A program made the translations under genes and the position numbers. A DNA stretch of 64,000 bases, from NCBI GenBank assembly GCA_035048485.1, contig CM068585.1:861001-925000 (forward strand), read 5' to 3'. Below, piece by piece: positions 1-8,879 of the stretch; position 1 is the stretch's first letter, and every line of letters starts with the position of its first letter. This DNA is from Pteria penguin. Its lineage: Eukaryota; Mollusca; Bivalvia; Pterioida; Pteriidae. A model generated the notes under the pieces. The model made no database searches. It was not told the origin of the DNA and saw only the letters and a list, made by a program, of their open reading frames with translations.

Positions 1-311
1 ATACCCTCCCCCATTTTGCTATAACCTCATTTGTGTGTAATATATATTGAATGAAATATTTCCTTTTCATGATCAAGAAAGGAATTGATTTGTATACATA
101 TAAGCTTCAAATGACATTTCAAATTAAAACCATATTTAGATTCAATATTATCAAAATATATAAACACATTAATGCCCTCCCCCCTTTTAGGAGGTTGGAG
201 GCTATTTGGAAAACAAGTACATATATTTCCTTGAAAAATCTGCCTTTGTGGTACATATATAACTACTTCAATGAATATGTCAGTAACAACCTCGTAGTAT
301 TATTTAAAAGT
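1..311. other. AT-rich sequence, nothing recognised
   Basis: The first 311 bases are AT-rich. Short C-rich stretches near positions 3-13 and 177-185 resemble the ends of the dispersed foldback repeat seen at 29110 and 29449, but too little is present to call a copy. No exon could be supported. Confidence 0.5.
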
Positions 312-332
312 TTAAAATGTCTTCTTTTTAAT

Positions 333-640
333 ATGTAAATCATGCCTCTTCTGTGAACAAGTCAGGAAATATAATGGCTCAAAGACACCATACTTTTCAA
401 CAGACAGCATATACAGCAGGTGCGACGACATCACATCATTTAGACATAACGTCTCAATGACATCATCCTCTACTGCATGATGTAAATCTGCAGCCCTTTT
501 CAAATATGTTAGCACTCTGAGGATTAAAAATAAAAACCCTCTCTTGTTCATTGAATTTAGTTTTGATTGTTTCAAGATAATTAAATATACTGGCCTTCAC
601 TTTTAGTTGACTATCTTGTGCTTTTTTAGGTTTTAAAATA
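333..640 (-). pseudogene. Coding-like fragment of unknown family, one frameshift
   Basis: Read on the minus strand, this stretch looks like real protein code rather than chance. The first part reads like a charged helix (QLKVKASIFNYLETIKTKF). A frame change near 520 leads into a second segment with DLHHAVEDDVIETLCLND and then SVEKYGVFEPLYF. Composition is balanced and unlike the low-complexity frames elsewhere. I do not recognise the family and no splice sites were established. It could be a decayed mobile-element gene or a pair of exons of a minus-strand gene. No start codon or promoter can be assigned. Confidence 0.3.
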
Positions 641-1086
641 TTTTACTTTTCCCATTTCGTATTTGCCGGCATAGAGTTTTGGTCAATAGAATAAATCTAA
701 AAACAGTTTTCTTCAATATCGCATGATAATTTACAAACACATGCATAATAGACAAATTATTGAATATTACTTCTGTATTTTCTATCACGACTAAAAATGT
801 TACATCATCGTGACAGTATGAGTTACCTCCCGTTAGGCAGATTACTTTTAGGCGTAAATTGCTCACCAGACTACAGCCTTGATACTATTGATAAAACAAT
901 TTCCTCTTTATCTTCATATGAGTGTTACTCAGGACCTTCAGTCCTTTGATTATTTGCTGGTTTCAAGTTGCAACTTAATGATGATGTGTCTGAGTTTTAG
1001 CCATTATGATAAATTGTACCTTATACTCTGTATATGGTGTATGATTTATAATGGAAGCTAGAAAGAAGATGTGGCAGTGTGCCTGT
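641..1086. other. Non-coding stretch, nothing recognised
   Basis: AT-rich sequence without a supported exon or repeat. It runs into the minisatellite that begins at about 1087. Confidence 0.4.
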
Positions 1087-2374
1087 CAGTATTTCCTTCA
1101 CCATTGGGCACAGGCCTCTGTCACTTGGGTTGAATAGTCCTGATGTTTCCTTCACTACTGGGCACAGGCCTCTGTCACAGGTTGAATAGTCATGATGTTT
1201 CCTTCACTACTGAGCACAGGCCTCCGTCACTTGGGTTGAATAGTCCTGATGTTTCCTTCACTACTGGGCACAGGCCTCTGTCACAGGTTGAATAGTCCTG
1301 ATGTTTCCTTCACTACTGAGCACAGGCCTCTGTCACTTAGGTTGAATAGTCCTGATGTTTTCTTCCCTACTGGGCACAGGCCTCTGTCACTGGTTGAATA
1401 GTCCTGATGTTTCCTTCACTACTGAGCACAGGCCTCTGTCACTTAGGTTGAATAGTCCTTATGTTTCCTTCACTACTGGGCACAGACCTCTGTCACTTGG
1501 GTTGAATAGTCCTCATGTTTCCTTCACTACTGGGAACAGGCCTCTGTCACTTGGGTTGAATAGTCCTGATTTTTCCTTCACTATTGGGCACAGGCCTCTG
1601 TCACAGGTTGAATAGTTCTGATCTTTCCTTCACTACTGCGCACAGGCCTCTGTCACAGGTAGAATAGTCCTGATCTTTCCTTCACTACTGGGCACAGGCC
1701 TCCGTCACTTGGGTTGAATAGTCCTGATATTTCCTTCACTACTGAGCACAGACCTCTGTCACTTGGGTTGAATAGTTCTGATGTTTCCTTCACTACTGGG
1801 CACAGGGTTCAGTCACTTGGGTTGAATAGTTCTGATGTATCCTTCACTACTGGGCACAGGTCTCTGTCACTTGGGTTGAATAGTCCTGATATTTCCTTCA
1901 CTACTGGGCACAAGCCTCTGTCACTTGGGTTGAATAGTCCTGATGTTTCCTTCACTACTGGGCACTGGCCTCTGTCACTTGGGTTGAATAGTCCTGATAT
2001 TTCCTTCACTACTGGGCACAGGCCTCTGTCACTTGGGTTGAATAGTCCTGATGTTTCCTTCACTACTGAGCACAGGCCTCTGTCCTTTGGGTTGAATAGT
2101 TCTGATGTTTCCTTCACTACTGGGCACAGGCCTCAGTCACTTGGGTTGAATAGTTCTGATGTATCCTTCACTACTGGGCACAGGCCTCCGTCACTTGGGT
2201 TGAATAGTCCTGATATTTCCTTCACTACTGAGCACAGGCCTTTGTCACTTGGGTTGAATAGTTCTGATGTTTCCTTCACTACTGAGTACAGGCCTCTATC
2301 ACTTGGGTTGAATAGTTCTGATGTTTCCTTCACTACTGGGCACAGTCGTCTGTCACTTAGATTAAATAGTCCTG
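1087..2374. repeat. Minisatellite, 54/51 bp unit, about 24 copies
   Basis: Tandem array whose core includes TTGAATAGTCCTGATGTTTC and the stretch CACAGGCCTCTGTCAC. Full units are 54 bp. A shorter variant, in which TTGGG is reduced to AGG, is 51 bp. Both lengths are multiples of three, so spurious open frames run across the array on both strands (18-residue repeat). Units differ by scattered substitutions, so the array is not freshly homogenised. It lies upstream of the first recognised exon of the THOC2-like gene, probably in an intron. Confidence 0.95.
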
Positions 2375-2751
2375 GTTTGGCATGTAATGATAAAAATGCC
2401 CTTGACCTTGACTTTGTGATGAGGAGCAAAGCCTTCAGTTAGAAGTTGTTTTAATGTTAAGAGTTGTTATGTAAATAATGATGATTATGTACAGAGGTAA
2501 AGGAGACTTTGAAGCTTTCTAGGTGATAAATACATGATCATAATGTAATTAATTTGCACTTGTATTCTGGGTTTAAATTCTCTGCTGGCAAATTTTCTCA
2601 TGTAGTGCCAAAGGATATATATTTCTGAATGAATTGGTGATTGATTGTAAAATTCATGTCACATATTTTAAGTTAATTGTATACATGTTTATAAGTTACA
2701 TGTACACCCAGTATGATATAGTGTCAGTTTATCTCATAATGGGTGAGGCAA
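2375..2751. other. AT-rich intronic sequence
   Basis: No exon, RNA gene or repeat recognised. It probably belongs to the intron upstream of the exon at 3364. Confidence 0.4.
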
Positions 2752-2860
2752 AGCCAAGTCTGGTATGAGATTTACTGAAACCAAGTCTGGTATAAGATTT
2801 CCTGAAGCCAAATTTGGTACGATATTTACTGACACCAAATCTGGTATGAGATTTACTGAC
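2752..2860. repeat. Short tandem repeat, 27 bp x 4
   Basis: Four diverged copies of a 27 bp unit whose core resembles CCAAGTCTGGTATGAGATTT. The copies differ by several substitutions each. Confidence 0.8.
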
Positions 2861-3363
2861 CCTGTGTTACTCCATACAACTCCTCTATGTGACCATGTGT
2901 ATTCCAATCAAAACCCTTGTCTTCATGACAATTTTAACTAGAAGTGGTAAAAATAAAAATCTTTCACTTTTCGATTCCTTCAACATGAGAACCAAAAAAA
3001 ATACCTACAAGTTTTCGGTTCTGTCTGTATTTAGCCAGTGCTTTGAGAGTTCCTTAACACTTTGAAGCGGACATATTTCAGTCAAGGGCTTGATGGGCTC
3101 AGGACAAGAGCTCCCAGATTTGAGATCCACCAATAACTTGGTGGAGTCCGGTGTCGGATAAGAAAGTAAAGTCTTACCTCATGGGTATTGTTCACACCTA
3201 AAGGTGATGTTGGAATATAAAATGATCACTGCTTTTTGTAGGTTGATTCCATATATGGATATTTCTGTGTAATGCTTTCACATGATTTTAAACAGTAAAC
3301 ATTAATAATCATTATTATTGTGAAATGAGATTCATATGATACATTACATTTGATGTTTGTTAG

Positions 3364-3703
3364 TGGGAGGAAAGATCTCACATGGAGAATAAATCCAAGG
3401 AAGATCAAGACAAGTACCATGATGACAGAGAGGGGACAGAAAGGAGAGAAATCAAGAGTGAACGTTACGATTCCAAATATCCTGACCATGAGTCTCGGGA
3501 GGAACGCAGATCTGACAAAGAGGTACGGACAGACAGACATGACAAAATCAAGATAAAACGAAGTCACAGTTCTGAGAGAGGAGCAGCCGAGAGGGATCAT
3601 CGCGAGAGAGATGGTACAGACAGAGCGGGAAGTGCAGAAAGTCGAGGATCACATTCAAGAAGAACACCAGAGCCTTCTATGTCCAAACAGAATGATGAGA
3701 GAG
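3364..3703 (+). CDS. THOC2: THOC2-like protein, C-terminal tail exon (first seen)
   Basis: THOC2 is the large scaffold of the THO/TREX complex, which couples transcription to mRNA export in the nucleus. This exon encodes part of its disordered charged tail. It reads WEERSHMENKSK at the start, then repeated Arg/Glu/Asp/Ser/Lys runs (REERRSDKEVRTDRHDK, ERDHRERDGTDR) and ends SKQNDER. The acceptor is TTTGTTAG before TGGGAGG, and the donor is GAG/GTATAT. The exon ends one base into a codon, which the next exon at 8833 completes to give Glu followed by VKRRKVD. The internal Met at 3382 is not taken as a start, because the frame is open back to the acceptor. Assignment rests on the order of motifs across all the exons, from memory of the vertebrate protein. 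Any single charged exon would be weak evidence. The folded N-terminal part lies outside the window. Confidence 0.7.
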
Positions 3704-3939
3704 GTATATAACACAGCTTCAAATGCTCCTAGATAAATAAATGATAAGAGAGCTCTTAGTGCACCTCTGCATTATAAATCTAAATAAATGACAAGAGAGG
3801 TACTTATAACACTTTTATATCGTCAGAAATAAATGAATGACAAGAGAGATATATATATTATAGTTTTGTATATCGTTTAATATAAATAAATGCTGAAAAC
3901 GGATACATTGTACAGTTCACACTTCAAGTGTCATGGGTC
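3704..3939. other. Start of intron; short ATGACAAGAGAG repeats
   Basis: Directly after the donor, a degenerate motif close to AAATAAATGACAAGAGAGGT occurs about three times (3735-3860). It resembles the end of the preceding exon (AATGATGAGAGAGGTATATA). This suggests small local duplications around the donor site. Each contains a GAGAGGTA-like sequence that could act as a decoy donor. Confidence 0.5.
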
Positions 3940-4109
3940 TTTCCCTCTGTTCACATCTCGTCCTTCATCTGTCTTCCCCTCTGTTCACATGTCGTCTGTC
4001 TTTTCCTCTGTGAACACCTTGAGTGTTACGTGCCTTTTCCTCTGTTCACATTACATCCATCATGTCTGCCCCTCTGTCCACACGTCGTACATCATCTGTC
4101 TGCTCCTCT
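3940..4109. repeat. Pyrimidine-rich minisatellite, left part of a split array
   Basis: About four degenerate units of roughly 40 bp built on TCCTCTGTTCACA and CATCTGTCTGCTCCTCT. The same repeat reappears at 8719-8765 on the far side of the TIR element, so the element interrupts it. Confidence 0.75.
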
Positions 4110-4164
4110 AGTCCAGTCATTTTAACCTCCAAAAAGACCAATCTGGCAACTAATTGCAAAAGAA
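4110..4164. repeat. Left terminal inverted repeat
   Basis: Begins AGTCCAGTCATTTTAA and ends TGGCAACTAATTGCAAAAGAA. Pairs with 8395-8438. Confidence 0.75.
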
Positions 4165-5030
4165 TTGTTTTCAATGATTTTGAGTTCACTAATATGTGAA
4201 CATTGACCCTGAAAAAATCTAATGTTGTACTTGATGCGGAAATGCCATTTTTGGGGGGCGAAAAGGGTGAAAAAGATAAAAAAAAAAAAAGACGAAAACT
4301 GGAAATTAAGCTTTTATTCATTGTTCATCAATTATAATGCAGTTTTGTTGTGAAAAATTACTTATTTTAGTATAAATTATTCCTTGCAATCTATTTATCA
4401 TTGTTTTTATTGATCTCTGATTTTTGGATTATTTTTTCTTTTTGATAAATTGAGCTAAAATTGGGTATAAAAATATGAAATACATGTGTATACAAAAAAA
4501 GAATTTCGTTGACTTTATAAGATTAAAATATGCAGTAAATAAATTCATTTCATGTTTAGATACACTATTATGATATTAATTGTTATGATTTATTAGCTTG
4601 AAAGGATTAGTTTTATATTATCTTAATTATCAATGGATTTTAAAGACTTTATAGAAAAAATTGATAAACACTGAAATTCGTTCTTTTAACAGTGAAACTC
4701 TGCAATAAGTTTTTTCTTTTATAATATACTTGTAAATACACATATAAATATATATCTTTAAGAGTTTAAAAGTTTTTAATAATTAATTTATATATTTATT
4801 TATTTATTTATTTATTTATTTATCTATTTAATCGTTGACATATATATATATATATATATATAGATTTGTTAAGTTTGAAAATTTATTTAAATGACTAGGT
4901 TGATGAAAAAGAGAAAAATCAAAATTATGTCTGTTGTAATTTCAGCCAAGGGAGAATTTATTTTATTTTTTTTTTAAATTTTTATTCCAGTCAATATTGA
5001 TATTTCTCCAAGTCACACTATTTTTTTCAA
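4165..5030. other. Non-coding left arm of the TIR element
   Basis: Very AT-rich. It contains a (TTTA)n tract at about 4790-4830 and a (TA)n tract at 4840-4862. No gene seen. Confidence 0.5.
4790..4862. repeat. Microsatellites (TTTA)n and (TA)n
   Basis: About ten TTTA units followed, after a ten-base spacer, by about eleven TA units. Simple sequence. Confidence 0.9.
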
Positions 5031-5231
5031 TCAAGCCATTTCGTTTTCTTCTTTTTTCTCTAAGTTCTTAATGGAATGGGAGTAACTTGTTCCTCTACAA
5101 TGTCCAATTGTACAGTCTAAACCATGTTTAAGGCACGTGCATCTCTTTGTGTTACAATTAACCTTACAGTTGCAATGAATAATATTCAGAAGACGATCGG
5201 GAGCTGGTGGTAGGCTGTTTTTAAGTGGCAT
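5031..5231 (-). pseudogene. CXC (tesmin-like) domain, C-terminal piece
   Basis: A 66-residue open segment with PPAPDRLLNIIHCNCKVNC and KRCTCLKHGLDC, a cysteine spacing typical of CXC domains that bind zinc and DNA. The usual final motif, close to CGQCRG, appears as TIGHCRG, so a codon and a Cys seem to be lost. Upstream in frame, WGWKDTGKC continues up to the MITE boundary, which shows that the MITE separated this domain from the rest. Confidence 0.6.
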
Positions 5232-5259
5232 GCATTTTCCAGTATCTTTCCAACCCCAT

Positions 5260-5444
5260 TAGACCACTTGCCGATCTTGTTAATGGCTGTCTTTTTGTCC
5301 GAGCTAACACCTTTTGGCGTTGTTTTTCACAGTGACGTCATAATACGTGACATAAATTCTCTGTAACGTCACAACTAAAAACAACGCCAAAAGATGTTAG
5401 ATCGGACAAAAAGACTGCCATTATCAAGATCGGCAAGTGGTCTA
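5260..5444. mobile_element. MITE (foldback, 185 bp) inside the CXC gene
   Basis: Near-perfect inverted repeat. The left arm starts at GACCACTTGCCGATCTTG (5262) and the right arm ends with its complement at 5442. Arms are about 70 bp and also share TTTTTGTCCGA and TTTTGGCGTTGTTTTT. The loop contains TGACGTCA and a diverged second copy, AACGTCAC. Both ends are flanked by TA, as expected for a Tc1/mariner-type target duplication. Coding sequence resumes on both sides (YYQCQQW upstream, WGWKDTGKC downstream), so the MITE inserted into the gene. Confidence 0.75.
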
Positions 5445-7190
5445 TTACGTGGATGAAGGTTAGCGCCATTTATTTTGATCCATTGCTGACACTGGTAGTA
5501 AGACCTTCTAGAATGAAAGGCAGCAGAATCAGACGTTGGGTGGAGGCTCTGTACCTGAACACATTTATTGTTGGTAATAGCCTTGCTGGTATATAGACGA
5601 AACCTCAGATGATCCAGTCCTTCGCATGGAATTCCTTCATAAAGATTGGCGATAATATGTTCACCACTTTTGACAACAGTTGCATCCCGCCCAATATCTC
5701 TCGCTTTGTCTGAGAACATGAAATCCTTGCATAAATTTGTCATATACATCAGGATGATCTTTCTGGAGACTATTCATTGATGACATATAAACATATGCCG
5801 ACTTTGCATACATGTTATGCACAGCTGAACGGTTTGGATATGAAGAGGCCAGTTTCCGGTTCGTTCAGCTTTGATAAACGTTCTGAAGAAGCCTACCATT
5901 TCAACGTATAGAAGCCAGAGGGCTGCAGTTTTGAAGCACTTTTGTGTTCATCAGTATTTGCAGCACTTGTGCAACGGTGGGATCATTACACATTTCTTGT
6001 GTAGTTATATTTCCCTCCATCAACTGGTCATACAAGGCGGCAGCTTGCTTGAGCAGTCCATTGTTTTCTTTTGTGATCGATGAAACCTCCGAAGATTCAG
6101 CAAGGACAGGATCAGTAATGACCAAGTCACTGGGTATGGTTTGAACATAAGATGAAATATTTTCATGCACATGATTATCGGGTAAATCGACACCAAACGA
6201 TTTTTCAACAAGTAATGGGGTGAAGGGCTGTGTCCACTAGCAAATGGGCAAGGGTCTCTCGAGCCACTGCTTTTCCGCTGAGAATATGGCCAACGGCATT
6301 GGGGGCATATACAGTCTCCAAAAGTTCTTGTAATCCTGACCACCCTCTCATGATGCGCCCAATACATCCCAAGAAGCTCATCTATGTGTGGAACCCACCT
6401 AATCTCAGTATAATGGTACCAAGTCATCTGTTTGTGAACTCATGAGTTACGATAGCAACTGCCTTCGTGTAGAGTGGCTGGTCAAATGTTAGAATCGGAG
6501 ATGTGCCATATTTCTGAGCTTGCCGAGACACAAACTTTAATGTAGAGAAGATGCACGACATGTCGCCTGTGTCCATATCTATCATCGGCAGAAAGGTAAC
6601 AGCAGACTTGCCAGGGTAATCTCCCTTTTGACATAACTGCATCAGTCCTGACCAGCTTGGGGTAGGAGAGCGAAGAGGCCATACAACTTTTGATAGATAA
6701 TCTATGTTTCAAGATGGATCTGATATCTGTTCAATATGAAGCTTGGGACAAAGCATGTGCAATGACGATTTAGGTGGTTGTCTGTAGAAATGAATATCAA
6801 TTTTCCCAGCATTAGCCACGTCAGACAATGAAGCATTCCAATTTTGTGATCCACGTTGTCGGCGACGACTTGAAGAAATTGACCATTTTCATAGCCTGGA
6901 ATGTCACGAAATGCAAAAGTCTGTTTTGACCCGAGAATGGGTTGACATTCATCACGAGAAGTTGATTTGTTTTGTTCTTTCTCCCTGAAGCATTTACAGA
7001 TTTAAAACGCATTGGTAAATCGCCACCTGCATTCTGTATGTATATGTTGTCCAGGACACGTGCGAAGATTTCTCCCCCTTTTCTCAGCAGCATTATTTAT
7101 ACCCACACTGCCCTTCTCACGCAGACAAACCAGTCCACTCTTGTCCTCCGATTTACAAATCACACACTCTTCCATGTATGGAATCTGCAA

Positions 7191-8394
7191 GGACGAAGTT
7201 GAAATAGATTAGTAGATGACTTAGTAAGGCGTTTTAACTGCAACAAGTAGTTGTTGAGTATAAAGATCCAACATGAAATATCAGTGTATCGAGATTTAAA
7301 AGAGTATGGCACCATTCACATAGGATATAATTAACAATATGGACTATACATGCATGTTTCGGGTAATAAACCCTCATCAGTGTTCCTACGTCAAAATAAA
7401 GTAATGTTTAATGTCAATAAATAATTTTGATAGAGTTTTAACAGTTACCTGAATATGCAAGGACTATGAAAACAGCGTCGTGTTATGTGGACAGGTTACC
7501 AGTGTGCTTTCAAATCACCCAAATGAATGAAATGTAATGATTTCATATTTAGCTAGCATATACGTTAAAAACATTCAATGCAAAATAAGACCAATTGAAA
7601 ATACTAAGAAATTTGAGATACTGAAAAAAGAACTAAAACAGTAATTTAATCTTATTATATTTCATGCAGTCAAGGGATCGCTTCATTATTATCAATGTCA
7701 AAACAATGTTATAAAGATACATATTAAAAGAAATAAATCAAATTTTGTATTTGATATAGTAAAGATTGCACTTACCATAATCAAAAATACAATCAGCGAT
7801 GTTTTACAAATAAAAAGCGAAATTGTGGTCCGAATGGGTTTCCATATATTGAAAAATCAGACAAACGGGTTCGGGTTAAATAATCATTTTTAAGTTTGTA
7901 TTTTATGTATATCTTTCTATAAAATCATTTGTATACTTTTATCGAAGTAACCGGTTGTCGGCTTCAGTAGAAAAAGTATATTTTTCTGTGATTTATCATT
8001 GCTATGTGTATTCATATTTACGACGACACGTGTGGCGAGTGTTTACTTGTATTTTCTGTATCGCATGTTGCTGTAAGTTCTCGTGTGTAATAATTATTTC
8101 ACGGCTAGCGTGTATTGATCCCTTTGTTCACACACCTATATGAAAATATACCATGAAAGCGATGGTTCTATGATTCTCCTCCGTTAAATGAATGAATGTT
8201 TACATATTTTTATTGAGTAGTGACGTCACTAAATCGTGAAAACACTGTACGGTAGCGCAGCGGTGACTTTAAGCAAAGAGCGCGATTTTCAAAATTTCTG
8301 ATTAAAAATTAACTTATTTCTGCACATTAAATTAAATTAGATTTTTTATATGTTGTCTTGCATATACCAAAGAGTTGTTTGCAACAAATATCAT
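7191..8394. other. Non-coding right arm of the TIR element
   Basis: Lies upstream of the decayed gene on the minus strand, where its promoter would be. No clear promoter motif, exon or tandem repeat was recognised. Confidence 0.4.
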
Positions 8395-8438
8395 TTCTTT
8401 TGCAATTAGTTGCCAGCAAAATTTAATTTGACTGGACT
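8395..8438. repeat. Right terminal inverted repeat
   Basis: Reads TTCTTTTGCAATTAGTTGCC near its inner end and TGACTGGACT at the outer end. Inverted match to 4110-4164. Confidence 0.75.
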
Positions 8439-8718
8439 ACTCTTTTCAAGTGTCAGCCAAATTCATCTGACTTTCGAACCTGCCGGACAATTTTTTTAAA
8501 AGTTCCAATTGGCATACTTTCACTCGGATGGGATTGTCTGGTGTGGTGTTGGTTCCGCTGATACTATGTTTACACCGAGTCTCAAAAGCGCTTACACTAT
8601 TTTTACCTAAATTGCATAGTGTGTTCTTTCGGTCGGACAAAAAAATTCCGTCCTATGAAATGTTTTTTTGTCATAGGACCGAATGTCCTATGGAGCTCCA
8701 CAAAATTTCATGGACACT
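8439..8718. other. Unassigned sequence between TIR end and resumed array
   Basis: Contains small internal inverted motifs (CCGTCCTATGA and TCATAGGACCGA near 8650-8685). It may be part of a larger element or a separate small insertion. No coding sequence. Confidence 0.35.
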
Positions 8719-8765
8719 GCTGTTCACACCTCATCTGTCTGCTCCTCTGTTCACACCTTCGTTTT
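8719..8765. repeat. Right part of the split pyrimidine-rich minisatellite
   Basis: TGTTCACACC and CATCTGTCTGCTCCTCTGTT resume the repeat seen at 3940-4109. Confidence 0.65.
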
Positions 8766-8832
8766 AACTATTTGTGCAGGTTATATATATACTGTGTAGT
8801 GCTTCATACTTACTATTTTATCATTTTTTCAG

Positions 8833-8879
8833 AGGTAAAGCGTCGTAAAGTGGATTGTCAAGCATCAGGTTCAACAAAG
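8833..8879 (+). CDS. THOC2: THOC2-like exon 2 of the seen set (KRRKVD motif)
   Basis: The acceptor is TTTTTTCAG and the donor AAG/GTTAGT. With the single base carried over from 3703 it reads EVKRRKVDCQASGSTK. The KRRK-I/V-D motif is a landmark in the vertebrate THOC2 tail and is also a plausible basic nuclear-localisation signal. The exon ends in phase 0. The vertebrate tail has a further stretch between this motif and the Arg/Glu/Ser repeats. I found no exon for it in the long following intron, so one may be missed or may be absent in this lineage. Confidence 0.75.

Larger units (their letters stand above)
5031..7190 (-). pseudogene. Decayed CXC-domain gene of a TIR element
   Basis: Pieces in several frames follow one another in order on the minus strand. 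The N-terminal end (7190-7002) has a CVICKSEDKSGLVC metal-binding pattern and a later HIHTECR. Then come FRDIPGYENGQFLQVVADN and VDH (ADNVDH at 6863-6846), DMDTGDMSC with TFDQPLYTKAVAIV (6642-6424), VPHIDELLGMYWAHHERVV (about 6400), a helical segment (6170-5901) and a segment with YYQCQQW (near 5480). The C-terminus (5231-5031) has a tesmin/TSO1-like CXC run: CNCKVNCNTKRCTCLKHGLDC. At least four frame changes and one internal MITE (5260-5444) break it. I know similar proteins, usually unnamed and intronless, from molluscs and cnidarians. The conserved Asp motifs suggest an RNase H-like transposase core, which is inference. The span of about 720 codons is shorter than intact relatives as I recall them. 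Confidence 0.6.
4110..8438. mobile_element. 4.3 kb TIR-bounded DNA element with a decayed minus-strand gene
   Basis: The left end (4110-4164) begins AGTCCAGTCA, and the right end (8395-8438) is its inverted counterpart ending TGACTGGACT. The outer 10 bases match exactly. Further in, TGGCAACTAATTGCAAAAGAA is found inverted and identical on the right. The section between is about 10 bases shorter on the right. No clean target-site duplication was found. The left flank is the TCCTCTGTTCACA minisatellite, which resumes at 8719. Bases 8439-8718 between the right end and the resumed array are unexplained. The only coding-like content is the broken minus-strand gene at 5031-7190, so this looks like a dead autonomous copy. 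The superfamily is unknown to me. Confidence 0.65.

Noticed and set aside
1714..2442. 242-codon plus-strand frame with an 18-residue repeat
   Set aside because: The 54 bp unit keeps frames open on both strands. No splice sites or domain.
4839..4862. Telomere-like or promoter TATA sequence
   Set aside because: Simple (TA)n microsatellite. No TTAGGG repeats occur in the window.
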